Assembly: GCA_934621605.1 (NCBI GenBank)
Contig: CAKTUZ010000019.1
Location: 1 to 61,412, forward strand
Direction of reading: 5' to 3'
Origin: an uncultured bacterium
GTDB lineage: Bacteria; Vulcanimicrobiota; Xenobia; Xenobiales; Xenobiaceae
DNA length: 61,412 nt
This document shows, in pieces, positions 43,018-52,401 of the stretch (positions are counted from its first letter, which is position 1; every line of letters begins with the position of its first letter). Both the position numbers and the translations under genes were made by a program. Under the pieces are notes generated by a model that ran no database searches, was not told where the DNA came from, and worked only from the letters and a program-made list of their open reading frames with translations.

Positions 43018-43905
43018 CTATTGCTGTCCCATAGCTTCTTTAATGCCGGTCACGTAGTGATATTGATAAACTATTTCTCGAGCCAATTTCACTTTAGGGG
43101 CGATAGAATCAAGCCAATTGAGAATAAACTTGTATTTGGTTAAGAAAGAATGGACTAACATGGAAAGCGGATTCATGCCCATTTGTAAACTAATGCGTAA
43201 ATCGTGATACTTGCGATAAAAGCGCACTGTAGAATGGCCGGCTAAGCGCATGCGTCCTTTTTGTTCTTCAAAACCTACCGGATGCCAATGGTAGTTTATA
43301 GCCTGAGGAGCGTAATAAATTTTATAGCCGGCTTTAAGTAAGCGATAGCCCAGCTCTAAATCTTCATGACCGTAGCCTTGAAAAGTTAAATCGAATTTGC
43401 CTACTTGAATTAAAATATCACGCGGTACCGAGGCATTGCCGGTTAAAAAGTAATGCCAAGGCAACAGTTTGCGGGTAGGTTTATGGCGCGAATGAGCAGC
43501 CGGATCTTGGGAAAAAAGTCTATATTCTTCCAAGCTTTTTACCTGAACCTCGTTGCCCACTACCGCTTGGCCGGGATACTGTTCATGATAGCGGGCATGA
43601 ACGGCCAAAAGATTAGGATCGGCCAAAATATCAGCGTCGGTAAAAAGGACTATTTCACCCTGAGCATTATCTATGCCTCGATTGCGAGCTCCGCTGCGTC
43701 CGCTGTTGGGGCCTACCAAAAAACGCAAGTTTGGAGCATTTAAGCTTTGCACATATTCGGCGGTACCGTCGGTGCTGCCCGCGTCGCAGAGCAAGATTTC
43801 ATAATCATCAGGGTGCATGGTCTGATTGAGCAGGGTGGGCAGCACTTCCTGAAGTTTGTCAACTCGATTGTAAGTGGGAATAACTACGCTGATCTTTACG
43901 GACAT
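43018..43905 (-). CDS. Glycosyltransferase family 2
   Basis: A 295-residue GT-A fold enzyme. ISVVIPTYNR (5-14) and DAGSTDGT are the nucleotide-binding start, FTDADIL holds the metal DxD, and GYGHEDLELGYRLLKAGY is the acceptor-side ED motif. It transfers a sugar from a nucleotide donor to a surface polysaccharide. Its start overlaps the upstream GT9 gene by 10 nt and it lies 16 nt before the next GT9 gene, so the three are one operon. Confidence 0.9.
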   Translation of the reverse strand: MSVKISVVIPTYNRVDKLQEVLPTLLNQTMHPDDYEILLCDAGSTDGTAEYVQSLNAPNLRFLVGPNSGRSGARNRGIDNAQGEIVLFTDADILADPNLLAVHARYHEQYPGQAVVGNEVQVKSLEEYRLFSQDPAAHSRHKPTRKLLPWHYFLTGNASVPRDILIQVGKFDLTFQGYGHEDLELGYRLLKAGYKIYYAPQAINYHWHPVGFEEQKGRMRLAGHSTVRFYRKYHDLRISLQMGMNPLSMLVHSFLTKYKFILNWLDSIAPKVKLAREIVYQYHYVTGIKEAMGQQ

Positions 43906-45149
43906 ATTTTTTTACAGGCCTCGTATAAATTTTGGCTCAATGTTTCGTCATCTTGGTTCTTATCCTGCTTTACTACCACTTCGCAAGTAGTGCGCCAAGG
44001 CTTCCAGCGAGTTAAATTGCGCTTCAAGTTGTTGGCCGGGAAGAAAACCACTTCCGGCAATTTGATAGCTGCAGCCACATGGGCCGAGCCTCCGTCGGGA
44101 GTTACTAAAAAGCGACAATTTTTTAAGAAAGCGGCAAAAATATATAAATCTCCGTTGGAAAATACGGGAACATTTATTTCTGTCGCGCTTTGTGTTGCAC
44201 CATCTGCGGCCGCTATTAATTCTTTTTCTTCCCTTAAATTGCGGCGTAAATCCTCGGCGAAGATGTCTACCCAAACTCTGTCATTTGGAGCACAAGAAAA
44301 AATAGGCGCATAGCCGCTTTGGCATAACTTTTTGTATAACAAGGCAGCACTTTGCAAAAGCGGCCAATAGGGTGAAAAGTGTTTCGCTGTGGCGACTGTG
44401 CCCGAAACAGCGTTATCTTTCTTGTCGGAATGGCGGTCGCTGTTGGTTGTTTCACTTATGTTCGGGTGCCAACGCGGCATGAGTTGAATAGCGCATAAGC
44501 GGTGGCTTTTTAGCTCCGCTTCTGTAAGGCCGAGACTTGCAGCCAGAGCTTGGCGTCCTTTAGTAAGATATTCCGGACTCAGCTCTAAGGTTAAATCGGG
44601 GAAATCCGCTTCGGCAGGAATTTTAATACCCAGTTTTTCCAATAATAAAAAGAAACGAGTCGTTTGATGAATTTTCTGATCTACATGCGGATTATTGGAA
44701 AAAGGTACGCGATAATTGAGTTGCCAAAGCAGAGCCAAGCTTTTTAACGGTTGGCTTAAACCGGGAAAAAATCCGCAGCGTACAGGTATGCCACTTTGGT
44801 AAACAGCCGAAAGAGCGTAACCTTTTTCCGTAAAACAAAGCACAGCGTCAAAATGGCCATTTTGTAAAGCTGTTGTCAGTTTCGCTTTGAAGTCTGGTTC
44901 TTTAGGATTAAAAACTATAGTTTGAGCCGTTCCGTCAAAAACCGGTGCTCCCAAACTAGAGGCGATCACTAATATTTCACTTTGAGGGCAGGCTTTAACT
45001 AAAAAACGGATAGCAGGTAAAGACAAAATGCTGTCGCCCAAACCGTCCAAAACTACGACGGCGATCTTTTTGGCGTTGGTTAAAGGCGAATTGGCTTGCA
45101 AATATAGGCTGTAATTGGGTTCCGACATAATTGCTCCATTTTTTTCCAT
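43896..45149 (-). CDS. Glycosyltransferase family 9 (heptosyltransferase-like), first copy
   Basis: A 417-residue GT9 protein. IAVVVLDGLGDSILSLPAIRFL (about 29-50) and VTPDGGSAHVAAAIKLPEVVFF (about 350-370) are the two signature regions. It is longer than its neighbour because of a Ser/Asp/Lys-rich insertion around 230-260. First gene of the glycosyltransferase operon; AAGG precedes ATG 45149. Divergent from the GT-C-like membrane gene. Confidence 0.85.
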   Translation of the reverse strand: MEKNGAIMSEPNYSLYLQANSPLTNAKKIAVVVLDGLGDSILSLPAIRFLVKACPQSEILVIASSLGAPVFDGTAQTIVFNPKEPDFKAKLTTALQNGHFDAVLCFTEKGYALSAVYQSGIPVRCGFFPGLSQPLKSLALLWQLNYRVPFSNNPHVDQKIHQTTRFFLLLEKLGIKIPAEADFPDLTLELSPEYLTKGRQALAASLGLTEAELKSHRLCAIQLMPRWHPNISETTNSDRHSDKKDNAVSGTVATAKHFSPYWPLLQSAALLYKKLCQSGYAPIFSCAPNDRVWVDIFAEDLRRNLREEKELIAAADGATQSATEINVPVFSNGDLYIFAAFLKNCRFLVTPDGGSAHVAAAIKLPEVVFFPANNLKRNLTRWKPWRTTCEVVVKQDKNQDDETLSQNLYEACKKICP

Positions 45150-45299
45150 TGGCCTTTCTCCCTTTTTGGCTTAGATCCTCAATGTAAAAACTTCAACCCT
45201 CAATTAAAAAAGCAGGTAGTGAAAACTAATCTGTGAAATAAGCTTTTTCGCTTCAATGTTTAGTAAAATATTTGTCCCTCAAAGTGAAATGTTAATATA

Positions 45300-47093
45300 A
45301 TGATTGTCAAAAAATCATCATTTTTAGAATATGTTGGTTTAACTATAGTTTTACTATCTTGCTTGGCTTTTGCTTGGCTAGGCATGGGAGCTTGTGATCG
45401 CCATCAGTTCGCTTCTATGAGTTTTGCCGGCTTAAGTTGGACGGCTTGCTTCGGCGGTTTGCAAAGTGAAGCCAATGGCTTCTTATATTATTTGGCTTTG
45501 GGACTAGTCAACGATATTTTAGGTTGGAGCAGAATAACTGCAGCTTCTTTTTCAGCTTTAAGTTTAGCAGGCAGCGCTTGGTTGCTATATTTGACTGTAC
45601 GTCGATTATGTGGAGTTAGAGCAGCTCTTTATAGCGCTTTATTTTTTGTTGGCTTTAATAGCTCCATTTTTTTCGGATCATATATACGCTTTTATGCTTT
45701 CAATATGTTTTTTGTTTCTTGGGCAGCTTTTTTAGCTGTACTTTGGTTAGAGCAAAGACATATCGAATGTAAAAAACAGCATTCTGGCGAGAGTAGCGCC
45801 GCCAGTTCTCGATTGATATGGTTAAGCTTGCTTTTAGCTTTATCGTTAGCTGGTATTTTAGGCACGATGCTAGTTAGTTCCGTATTCAGCTTGGTTGTAT
45901 TTGTGTCTATTTTGGCAGACAATTTGCGTGATAAAAAGCGTTGGCTTTATGTTTGTTGCTGGGCTTTTTTATTATTGATACTTTTTGTATTGTCCATAGT
46001 TGTAAATCCTCAGGCTTACGCTTTACAAGGCAAAAATATGGCGCCTAGTTTGCAATTGCTGGGAGAAGTTTACGCCAAATATTTGGGGCTAGAAGCTGTA
46101 GCTGGTCGCTTGCCTTTAAGTTTGGCTTTTTGGAATACTGCTTTAGATTTGCGTTTTCTTCCAACTTTTATGGGTGTAGGCTTGCTGGTTGTCGGCTTTA
46201 TAAAATGTTGGCGAAAAAAATATTTGCTGTTTACAACTTGGAGTTTATTGCCTTTTTTATTGTTGGGTTACTCTTTTATATTCAAGCCTATAATTTCTGT
46301 TTGGAATTTGAGCTTCGTCATTCCCTCTTTAGCTGCTCTTATGGGAATTGGGTTGGCTCAGTTGAAAATAAAATGGCAATATATTTTCCTAGTTATTTGG
46401 GCTTTTGTAGCTCCAATTACTTTAATAAATTATAGCTGGCCTGCTGATATAGACTATACCAAAGCTTGGAAAATTCGCTCTCAATATAAGCAAGCTCCCT
46501 TACTTTTGGCTGACTTTCAAGTGCTGGAAAGAGCTGAAAGCAGCTTGGAACCGTATTTTTCGCAACCATCTTTTACTTTGGATAATTCACGTCGCTTGAT
46601 TATTCCCATAAAACAATATGCTTCAGAAGCCGATTTCTGGTCGGACAAAAATGCTTTCAATGCTCATTTTGGTCGTCCAGTTCACGATGGAACAGAGCTT
46701 TCCAATGTGCCTTGGCGGTTGCTAGTGGGAGTAACTTACGAAAATTGGCAGCTCTTTCCTTACAAAGTGCAGGGAGCGCCTCTGCGTCAACTTTTAACTA
46801 AGCCGCCGGAAAATATCGACCATCTGGCCTCTTCTTTGTCATTGCAAGCTCGCCCTTGGCTGCCGGATCGTCGCAATTTAAGAAACAATAAAAATTGGCA
46901 GTTTTTAACTTCGGCGCCAAGTTATGCTAAAGGAGCACCCAAAGCTCTGTTTATTTTATATACTTCGCCTTGGTGCGCTTCTGAAGTAGAGCCCTTTAGT
47001 TTGGAGAAAATGGCCGATTTTCTGCCGACTTGGCGTAAGGTTACCGTTTGGGATTGTGGGGGAGTACAGCTGGCTTTGATAAGTTTTCGTTAG
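45300..47093 (+). CDS. Polytopic membrane glycosyltransferase-like protein (GT-C / family 39-like)
   Basis: A 597-residue protein with about ten hydrophobic segments in the first 390 residues and a soluble C-terminal domain of about 200. The stretch AALYSALFFVGFNSSIFFGSYIRFYAFNMFFVSWAAFLAV has the spacing of PMT/ArnT-type lipid-linked glycosyltransferases, with an R-x-Y in the periplasmic turn. It would add a sugar from a polyprenyl-phosphate donor on the outer face of the inner membrane. There is no Shine-Dalgarno before ATG 45300. Function is assigned from topology and neighbourhood, so confidence is moderate. Confidence 0.65.
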   Translation: MIVKKSSFLEYVGLTIVLLSCLAFAWLGMGACDRHQFASMSFAGLSWTACFGGLQSEANGFLYYLALGLVNDILGWSRITAASFSALSLAGSAWLLYLTVRRLCGVRAALYSALFFVGFNSSIFFGSYIRFYAFNMFFVSWAAFLAVLWLEQRHIECKKQHSGESSAASSRLIWLSLLLALSLAGILGTMLVSSVFSLVVFVSILADNLRDKKRWLYVCCWAFLLLILFVLSIVVNPQAYALQGKNMAPSLQLLGEVYAKYLGLEAVAGRLPLSLAFWNTALDLRFLPTFMGVGLLVVGFIKCWRKKYLLFTTWSLLPFLLLGYSFIFKPIISVWNLSFVIPSLAALMGIGLAQLKIKWQYIFLVIWAFVAPITLINYSWPADIDYTKAWKIRSQYKQAPLLLADFQVLERAESSLEPYFSQPSFTLDNSRRLIIPIKQYASEADFWSDKNAFNAHFGRPVHDGTELSNVPWRLLVGVTYENWQLFPYKVQGAPLRQLLTKPPENIDHLASSLSLQARPWLPDRRNLRNNKNWQFLTSAPSYAKGAPKALFILYTSPWCASEVEPFSLEKMADFLPTWRKVTVWDCGGVQLALISFR

Positions 47094-47185
47094 GTAGATT
47101 TGGCAGGTTTTGCCCGCTCGAGTGTAAAACTGCAACCGCCCCGCAGCGGCACAAAACCGCTGCTATAGCCATTTAGGAGTGATTT

Positions 47186-49597
47186 TTGCAATTGAGTTCA
47201 CGCAGCAGTCAGGAAACATTCTCTTTAGGCAGAGTTATAGAAGCGCCTTTGCAAGAAATAGTGCGTTCCCGCTTTTTAAATTATGCTCTGTCAGTAATTA
47301 CCGATCGCGCTCTTCCTGACGTTCGCGACGGACTTAAGCCTGTGCAGCGTCGCATCCTTTACGCCATGCACCACGATTTACATTTGAGCCCCGACAAGAG
47401 CACCTTAAAGTGCGCCAAAGTTGTCGGTCAAGTATTGGGTAGCTACCACCCGCATGGCGATTCGGCTGTATATGAAGCTATGGCCCGTATGGCCCAAGAT
47501 TGGACTTTGCGTTATCCTTTGGTCTTTGGTCAAGGTAATTTCGGCTCAATCGATGGTGATGGCCCGGCTGCCTATCGTTACACCGAGGCTAAATTGAGTC
47601 CGGTCGCCATGGAATTTGTGGAAGAATTAGGCCAAGATACGGTCGACTTTATTCCCAATTTTGATGAAAGCACTCCTGAGCCTAAAGTCTTGCCTGCTCG
47701 TTTGCCGCAAATGTTGGTTAATGGTTGCATGGGTATTGCTGTAGGCGTAGCTACAAACATTCCGCCTCACAATTTAGGTGAAGTTTTGCAAGCTTGTCGG
47801 GCTTTAATAGACAATCGTCAGCTGAGCGTGGCTCAATTACTCACTTATGTTAAAGGGCCCGATTTCCCCACTGGCGGAGAATTACTCAACAGTCGCCAGA
47901 GCTTGGAACAAGTGTATGCTTCCGGCCAAGGCGCCCTTAAAGTGCGTGGTACTTATAAAATCGAAGAAAAAAATAAACGCCAGTTCCATATCATTATCGA
48001 TTCTATTCCTTATATGGTTAATAAATCGGAACTTGTTGAAGAAATTGGCAATATAATTATGGCCGGTAAAATTCCGCAATTGCAAGATGTGCGTGATGAA
48101 TCGACTACTGATATTCGTATAGTTTTGGAATGCCGCCACGATGCCGATCCTACTGCAGTTATGGCTTATTTATTCAAAAATACCAAGTTGCAGAATCAGT
48201 TTAATGTAAATATGACTTGCCTTACTTCGCGTGGGCCTGAGCGTGTCAATTTGCGTACCGCTCTGCTGGAATTTATCGATTTCCGCTTTGAAGTTACGGT
48301 ACGCCGCCTCAATTACGAAGTGCGTCTCTTAAATGAGCGCATTCATATTTTGGAAGGCTTCGTTAAAGTATTTGACGCTATTGAAGAAGCTATTGCCATT
48401 ATTCGTACTTCTTCGGGCCGCTCTTCTGCCAATCAAGCTTTATGTGAGCGCTTTTTAATCGATGAAGTTCAGGCCGACGCCGTTTTGGATTTGCGCCTTT
48501 ATCGTTTGAGCAAAGACGATGTACTTTTAATTAGAGACGAGCTGGCCGAAAAGAGAACCAAACGCGACCATTTAGAGCAACTTTTGGGCGATATGCCAGC
48601 TTTGTGGGCTTTGGTTAAAGATGAACTTGGTCAAGTTCGCCGTCGCTTCTTAGATGAGCGTCGCACTCAAGTTTTGCGCGAAGGCGCCGAAGAGTTAGTT
48701 TATAATGCTGATGATTTTATCGTTGACGAAAAAACTGACGTGGTCATTACTCGCGATGGTTGGTTGCGCCGTGTCGCTCCAGGCACCGATTCCAGCAAAT
48801 TGCGCTTGCGTTTGGAAGATTCTATCTGGCAAATTTTGGAAGGCTCAACCTTAAATTCTTTAATTCTGTTTACCAATTTTGGTATGGCTTATACTATGCC
48901 TGTGCATGAATTGCCTAGCGGTACGCGCGGCTTCGGTGAGCCAGTACAAAAATTCTTTAATTTCAGCGATGGCGAAAAGATTATTTCCGCTTTTCTCTTT
49001 GACAGTCGCAATAGTGAAGTATGGTCTTCTGCCAACGAAGAGGAGCTTCCCAGCATACATGCTTTAGCTTTAAGTACCGATGGCAAGGGAGTGCGTTTTT
49101 CCTTTGCTTCTTTTGTGGAGCCTTCCAAAAAGAATGGCCGCCGTTATATGCGTCTGGGCGAAGGAGCTCAGTCTTTTGTTGTTGAGGCTGTGCGTGGTCG
49201 TGAACATTTAATCGTCTTAACTGTACAAAATCGCGCTTTAATTTGTCCTATAGAAGAGATTAGCTTCAACTCTGGCTGTGCCCGCGGCGTTCAAGTTATC
49301 AAACTTGAAGAAGAAGATAAGCTTTGGGAAAGCATGGTAGTTAATGGAGCCGATCAAGGACTTATGCTCAGCCGCGTAGGTACGGGAACGCCAGTTGAAG
49401 TGTCATTGCGCAAACAGAAAGCCTGCGCCAGAGGTGGCAAAGGAACTCTTTTAATTAAACGCGGAAAGTTGCAATTGCAGCAAAAATTCTACAGTAATAC
49501 TACTAAGGACGAGCTTGAATCGGAGCATGATTCTGCCGAATTGACGGAAGAAGCTGAAATGGAAGCGGATATTTTCGATCCTGATTTGGGACTTTAA
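47186..49597 (+). CDS. Type II DNA topoisomerase subunit A (GyrA/ParC family)
   Basis: An 803-residue DNA-cleaving subunit. The catalytic Tyr is Y132 in AAYRYTEAKL. The HPHGDSAVYEA region (88-98) is the quinolone-resistance region, with Ser93 retained and Glu97 in place of the E. coli Asp. The start is TTG at 47186, 6 nt after AGGAG. The C-terminal beta-pinwheel contains CARGGKG, close to but not matching the GyrA-box QRRGGKG. Gyrase versus topoisomerase IV is therefore undecided. A hairpin CAGCGG/CCGCTG (47144-47162) sits just before the ribosome-binding site. The B subunit follows about 110 nt later. Confidence 0.92.
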   Translation: MQLSSRSSQETFSLGRVIEAPLQEIVRSRFLNYALSVITDRALPDVRDGLKPVQRRILYAMHHDLHLSPDKSTLKCAKVVGQVLGSYHPHGDSAVYEAMARMAQDWTLRYPLVFGQGNFGSIDGDGPAAYRYTEAKLSPVAMEFVEELGQDTVDFIPNFDESTPEPKVLPARLPQMLVNGCMGIAVGVATNIPPHNLGEVLQACRALIDNRQLSVAQLLTYVKGPDFPTGGELLNSRQSLEQVYASGQGALKVRGTYKIEEKNKRQFHIIIDSIPYMVNKSELVEEIGNIIMAGKIPQLQDVRDESTTDIRIVLECRHDADPTAVMAYLFKNTKLQNQFNVNMTCLTSRGPERVNLRTALLEFIDFRFEVTVRRLNYEVRLLNERIHILEGFVKVFDAIEEAIAIIRTSSGRSSANQALCERFLIDEVQADAVLDLRLYRLSKDDVLLIRDELAEKRTKRDHLEQLLGDMPALWALVKDELGQVRRRFLDERRTQVLREGAEELVYNADDFIVDEKTDVVITRDGWLRRVAPGTDSSKLRLRLEDSIWQILEGSTLNSLILFTNFGMAYTMPVHELPSGTRGFGEPVQKFFNFSDGEKIISAFLFDSRNSEVWSSANEEELPSIHALALSTDGKGVRFSFASFVEPSKKNGRRYMRLGEGAQSFVVEAVRGREHLIVLTVQNRALICPIEEISFNSGCARGVQVIKLEEEDKLWESMVVNGADQGLMLSRVGTGTPVEVSLRKQKACARGGKGTLLIKRGKLQLQQKFYSNTTKDELESEHDSAELTEEAEMEADIFDPDLGL

Positions 49598-49708
49598 GCA
49601 AAATGGGATTGTGGCGCCGCAATGGGGAAAATTAGTGAAGAGAGCGGCGCTTATTAGTAAGAAAATAATCAAGTAGGCTTGGGAAGAACAGTTGGGAGCG
49701 AGGTAAAA

Positions 49709-51610
49709 ATGGAATCTTATACTGCGCAAGATATTCAAGTTTTAACCGGTTTGGAGCCGGTGCGCAAAAGGCCTGGCTTATATATAGGCAGCGTAGACAG
49801 TGCCGGTTTGCACCATTTAATTTGGGAAATTTTAGATAACTCCATAGACGAAGTTATGAATGGCTATGCTACTTGGGTAGAGCTGGAGTTGGATCGTGAC
49901 GGTCGGGCTATAAGAGTAACTGATAATGGACGCGGTATTCCAGTTGATGTGCACCAAGAATACGGCAAATCGGCTTTAGAGCTGATTATGACTACTTTGC
50001 ACGCTGGCGGTAAATTTGCTCATGCCAACTATACTTATTCTGGCGGTTTACATGGCGTAGGCGCTTCTGTAGTAAATGCTCTTTCTGAGCGTTTGGAAGT
50101 AACCGTTAAACGCGACGGAGGTGAATGGTTCCAATCTTATAATTTTGGTGTACCTACGGCTCCTGTAGCTCAAGTAGCTGACAACGTGCGCGGTAGCGGC
50201 ACTTCTATATGGTTTAGGCCTGACGAAGAAATTTTTGAAGAGACGATTTTTGATCCGCAAATTATTTTAGATACTTTGGAAGCCAGAGCTTGGTTGCACA
50301 AAGTTAAGATTATATTTAAAGATCGCGTCAATGGTGTTACCCATAAATTAGATCATTGTGACAGCGGTTTAGACGGTTATTTAGCTCAGTTGGTAGGCGA
50401 AGAGCCTAGAGCTACTGCTTGGGAAGAAAATATCTTCTCTTATCAACGCGAAGAAGATATTCGCATGGAAGCGGCTGTACTTTGGAGCCAAAATGGTGGC
50501 GAGCATGTGCGCAGTTTTGTCAATGGTATCAATACTCCTCAGGGTGGTACTCACGATCTGGGATTAAAAGCCGGCTTAGTTAAAGCTGTGCGCAACTATA
50601 TGGAGATTCACAATCTTCAGCCTAAGGGTGTAAAACTTAATGCTGACGATATTCGTGACGGTTTGCGGGCTATTATAGCCGTTTATATTGCCGATCCTCA
50701 GTTTAAAGGTCAAACTAAAGAGCGCTTAAATAATACAGAAGTAAATGGACAAGTAGCTTCGGCCATTGCTCCCGCTTTCGAACGCTATTTAAACGAAAAT
50801 CCTTCCGTTGCTGCCGGATTGGTGGAGCGCATTGTGCTTGGCGCTAAAGAGAGAGCGGCCGCTGCTCAAGCTACCGAAACCGTTTCGCGCAAATCAGTAA
50901 CGCGTAAGCTCAACTTGCCCGGAAAATTGGCCGACTGTTCTTCCAGTCGCACCGAAGATTGCGAGCTCTTTATCGTAGAAGGCGACTCGGCCGGCGGCTC
51001 AGCTAAGCAAGGGCGCGATCGTCGCTTCCAAGCCATTTTGCCTCTGCGTGGTAAAATTCTCAACATTGAACACGCTGGCGCCGGTAAAATAGGCCAAAAT
51101 AAAGAGATTGCCAACTTAATTAGCGCTATAGGTTGTGGTGTAGGCAGCCAATTTTCTGCTTCTAAGTTGCGCTATGGTCGTATTGTCGTTTTGACCGATG
51201 CCGACTCAGATGGCCACCATATAGCTTGTCTTTTAGTCACTTTCTTCTATCGCTTTATGCCCGAACTTATTAGAAGAGGCCATATTTACTTGGGCCGTCC
51301 TCCTTTATATCGTGTCCAAAAGGGCAAGACTATCAATTGGGCCTGGACTGAAGAAGAGCGCGAAAGTTTAAGTAAAAGCGGCCGCAAAGGCACAGCGCAA
51401 ATTACGCGCTTCAAAGGTTTAGGCGAAATGAGCCCTGAGCAATTGAAGGCTACTACGCTCGATCCGGCTACTCGCACTATCTTCCGCGTCATGGTAGATG
51501 ATGAAAAGGGCGCTTCGGAAACGATTTCCGAATGCTTCGGCCGCGATGTCGCTCCGCGCTATAAGCTCATTATGGAACACGCTAGCGAAGCTGAAGAAAT
51601 AGACGTATAA
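49709..51610 (+). CDS. Type II DNA topoisomerase subunit B (GyrB/ParE family)
   Basis: A 633-residue ATPase subunit. ATG at 49709 is chosen because GGGAGCGAGG precedes it; the frame extends ten codons to a TTG. It has GLEPVRKRPGLYIGS near the N-terminus and the GHKL ATP site (DNSIDE, DNGRGIP, GGLHGVGASVVNALS). The TOPRIM domain has LFIVEGDSAGGSAKQGRDR and LTDADSDGHHI, and ends near RFKGLGEM. The size is typical of the short GyrB/ParE type lacking the proteobacterial insertion. The last codons, EIDV-stop, are included in a 55-bp segment repeated after the doc gene. Confidence 0.93.
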   Translation: MESYTAQDIQVLTGLEPVRKRPGLYIGSVDSAGLHHLIWEILDNSIDEVMNGYATWVELELDRDGRAIRVTDNGRGIPVDVHQEYGKSALELIMTTLHAGGKFAHANYTYSGGLHGVGASVVNALSERLEVTVKRDGGEWFQSYNFGVPTAPVAQVADNVRGSGTSIWFRPDEEIFEETIFDPQIILDTLEARAWLHKVKIIFKDRVNGVTHKLDHCDSGLDGYLAQLVGEEPRATAWEENIFSYQREEDIRMEAAVLWSQNGGEHVRSFVNGINTPQGGTHDLGLKAGLVKAVRNYMEIHNLQPKGVKLNADDIRDGLRAIIAVYIADPQFKGQTKERLNNTEVNGQVASAIAPAFERYLNENPSVAAGLVERIVLGAKERAAAAQATETVSRKSVTRKLNLPGKLADCSSSRTEDCELFIVEGDSAGGSAKQGRDRRFQAILPLRGKILNIEHAGAGKIGQNKEIANLISAIGCGVGSQFSASKLRYGRIVVLTDADSDGHHIACLLVTFFYRFMPELIRRGHIYLGRPPLYRVQKGKTINWAWTEEERESLSKSGRKGTAQITRFKGLGEMSPEQLKATTLDPATRTIFRVMVDDEKGASETISECFGRDVAPRYKLIMEHASEAEEIDV

Positions 51611-51651
51611 CACAAAAGCCGAGCCTAGTTTGTGAAGGCTCGGCTTTTTTT
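51597..51651. repeat. 55-bp direct repeat, copy 1 (3' end of topoisomerase B gene plus terminator)
   Basis: This stretch begins AAATAGACGTATAACAC, covers the last three sense codons and stop of the topoisomerase B gene, then its terminator. An identical 55-bp copy lies at 52346-52400, exactly 749 bp downstream. The pair brackets the phd/doc cassette. Confidence 0.95.
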
Positions 51652-51652
51652 T
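51614..51652. terminator. Intrinsic terminator of the topoisomerase operon
   Basis: AAAAGCCGAGCC (51614-51625), an 11-nt loop, then GGCTCGGC (51637-51644) and eight Ts. The A-run on the left makes it usable in both directions. Duplicated at 52363-52400. Confidence 0.9.
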
Positions 51653-51667
51653 ATTTATCCAACTAGG

Positions 51668-51697
51668 TTGAATTTATCCTATTATGTATAGTATATT
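51668..51697 (+). promoter_or_regulatory. Candidate promoter of phd/doc
   Basis: TTGAAT (51668-51673) and TATATT (51692-51697) with an 18-bp spacer lie about 30 nt before the antitoxin start. Overlapping TATA-like half sites may be the antitoxin's own operator, as is usual for autoregulated Phd systems. Confidence 0.4.
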
Positions 51698-51727
51698 GCA
51701 ATTACAGGGGAAATGGAGGAAAAATCT

Positions 51728-51970
51728 ATGAACGTAAGCACTGATTCTCTCGTTTCAATAACTGAAGCTAATCAAAATTTTTCTCGTGTAGCTCGTTTAG
51801 TTGATGAAAGAGGCGCAGTTATTGTTTTGAAAAATAATGTTCCGCGCTATCTTATTGTAGAATTTAACTCTGCTGAGAAGACCCAAATTGCTGAGGATGA
51901 AAGCGTTGCTGCCATTTCTAGAAGATTGATTGAAAAAAATCGCCAAGCGTATGAAGTGTTGGCTAAATGA
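51728..51970 (+). CDS. phd: Phd/YefM-family antitoxin
   Basis: An 80-residue antitoxin from ATG 51728, with GGAGG 8 nt upstream; an ATG five codons earlier overlaps that site. The N-terminal DNA-binding Phd fold is recognisable as VSITEANQNFSRVARLVDERGAVIVLKNNVPRYLIV. The C-terminal acidic helix would block the toxin. Its stop overlaps the doc start (ATGA), giving coupling. It neutralises Doc and represses its own promoter by family knowledge. Confidence 0.88.
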   Translation: MNVSTDSLVSITEANQNFSRVARLVDERGAVIVLKNNVPRYLIVEFNSAEKTQIAEDESVAAISRRLIEKNRQAYEVLAK

Positions 51971-52347
51971 TAGTTCTTTCAAAATCTCAAGTTAAATTCT
52001 TGCACTCAGAGCTTATCAATGAGACCGGTGGAAGTTTAGGAGTACGTGACGAGAACCTGCTAGACTCAGCGTTGAGTAGTCCTTTTCAGGGCTTTGCTGG
52101 TGAGGAATTTTTTCCGACTATGCAGCAAAAAGCTGCTCGTCTTTGTTTCGGTTTAGTAAAAAATCATGCTTTTATAGATGGTAATAAACGCATAGGTGCA
52201 CATTGTATGCTAGTATTTTTAGCACTAAATGGCATAGACTTAGATTATACCCAACAAGAATTATCTAACATAATTTTAGATGTGGCTGCTGGAAAAATAG
52301 ATTGCGAAGATCTGGTAAATTGGATTGTTATCCATCAGATTAAGTAA
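51967..52347 (+). CDS. doc: Death-on-curing (Doc/Fic-fold) toxin
   Basis: A 126-residue Fic-domain toxin with the catalytic motif HAFIDGNKR (67-75), matching HxFx(D/N)GNKR. Doc proteins phosphorylate EF-Tu and halt translation. The motif is intact, so it should be active. Length is normal. The stop codon TAA (52345-52347) overlaps the second copy of the 55-bp repeat, so the gene ends exactly at the duplication junction. Confidence 0.9.
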   Translation: MIVLSKSQVKFLHSELINETGGSLGVRDENLLDSALSSPFQGFAGEEFFPTMQQKAARLCFGLVKNHAFIDGNKRIGAHCMLVFLALNGIDLDYTQQELSNIILDVAAGKIDCEDLVNWIVIHQIK

Positions 52348-52400
52348 ATAGACGTATAACACAAAAGCCGAGCCTAGTTTGTGAAGGCTCGGCTTTTTTT
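52346..52400. repeat. 55-bp direct repeat, copy 2
   Basis: Identical to 51597-51651. Here the bases that encode the end of the topoisomerase B protein are non-coding and supply part of the doc stop codon. The hairpin (52363-52400) acts as terminator for doc and, from the other side, for the lpxB-like gene whose stop is at 52402. Confidence 0.95.
52363..52400. terminator. Duplicated terminator after doc
   Basis: Same stem as at 51614, with seven Ts. It lies between the convergent doc and lpxB-like genes. Confidence 0.88.
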
Positions 52401-52401
52401 G

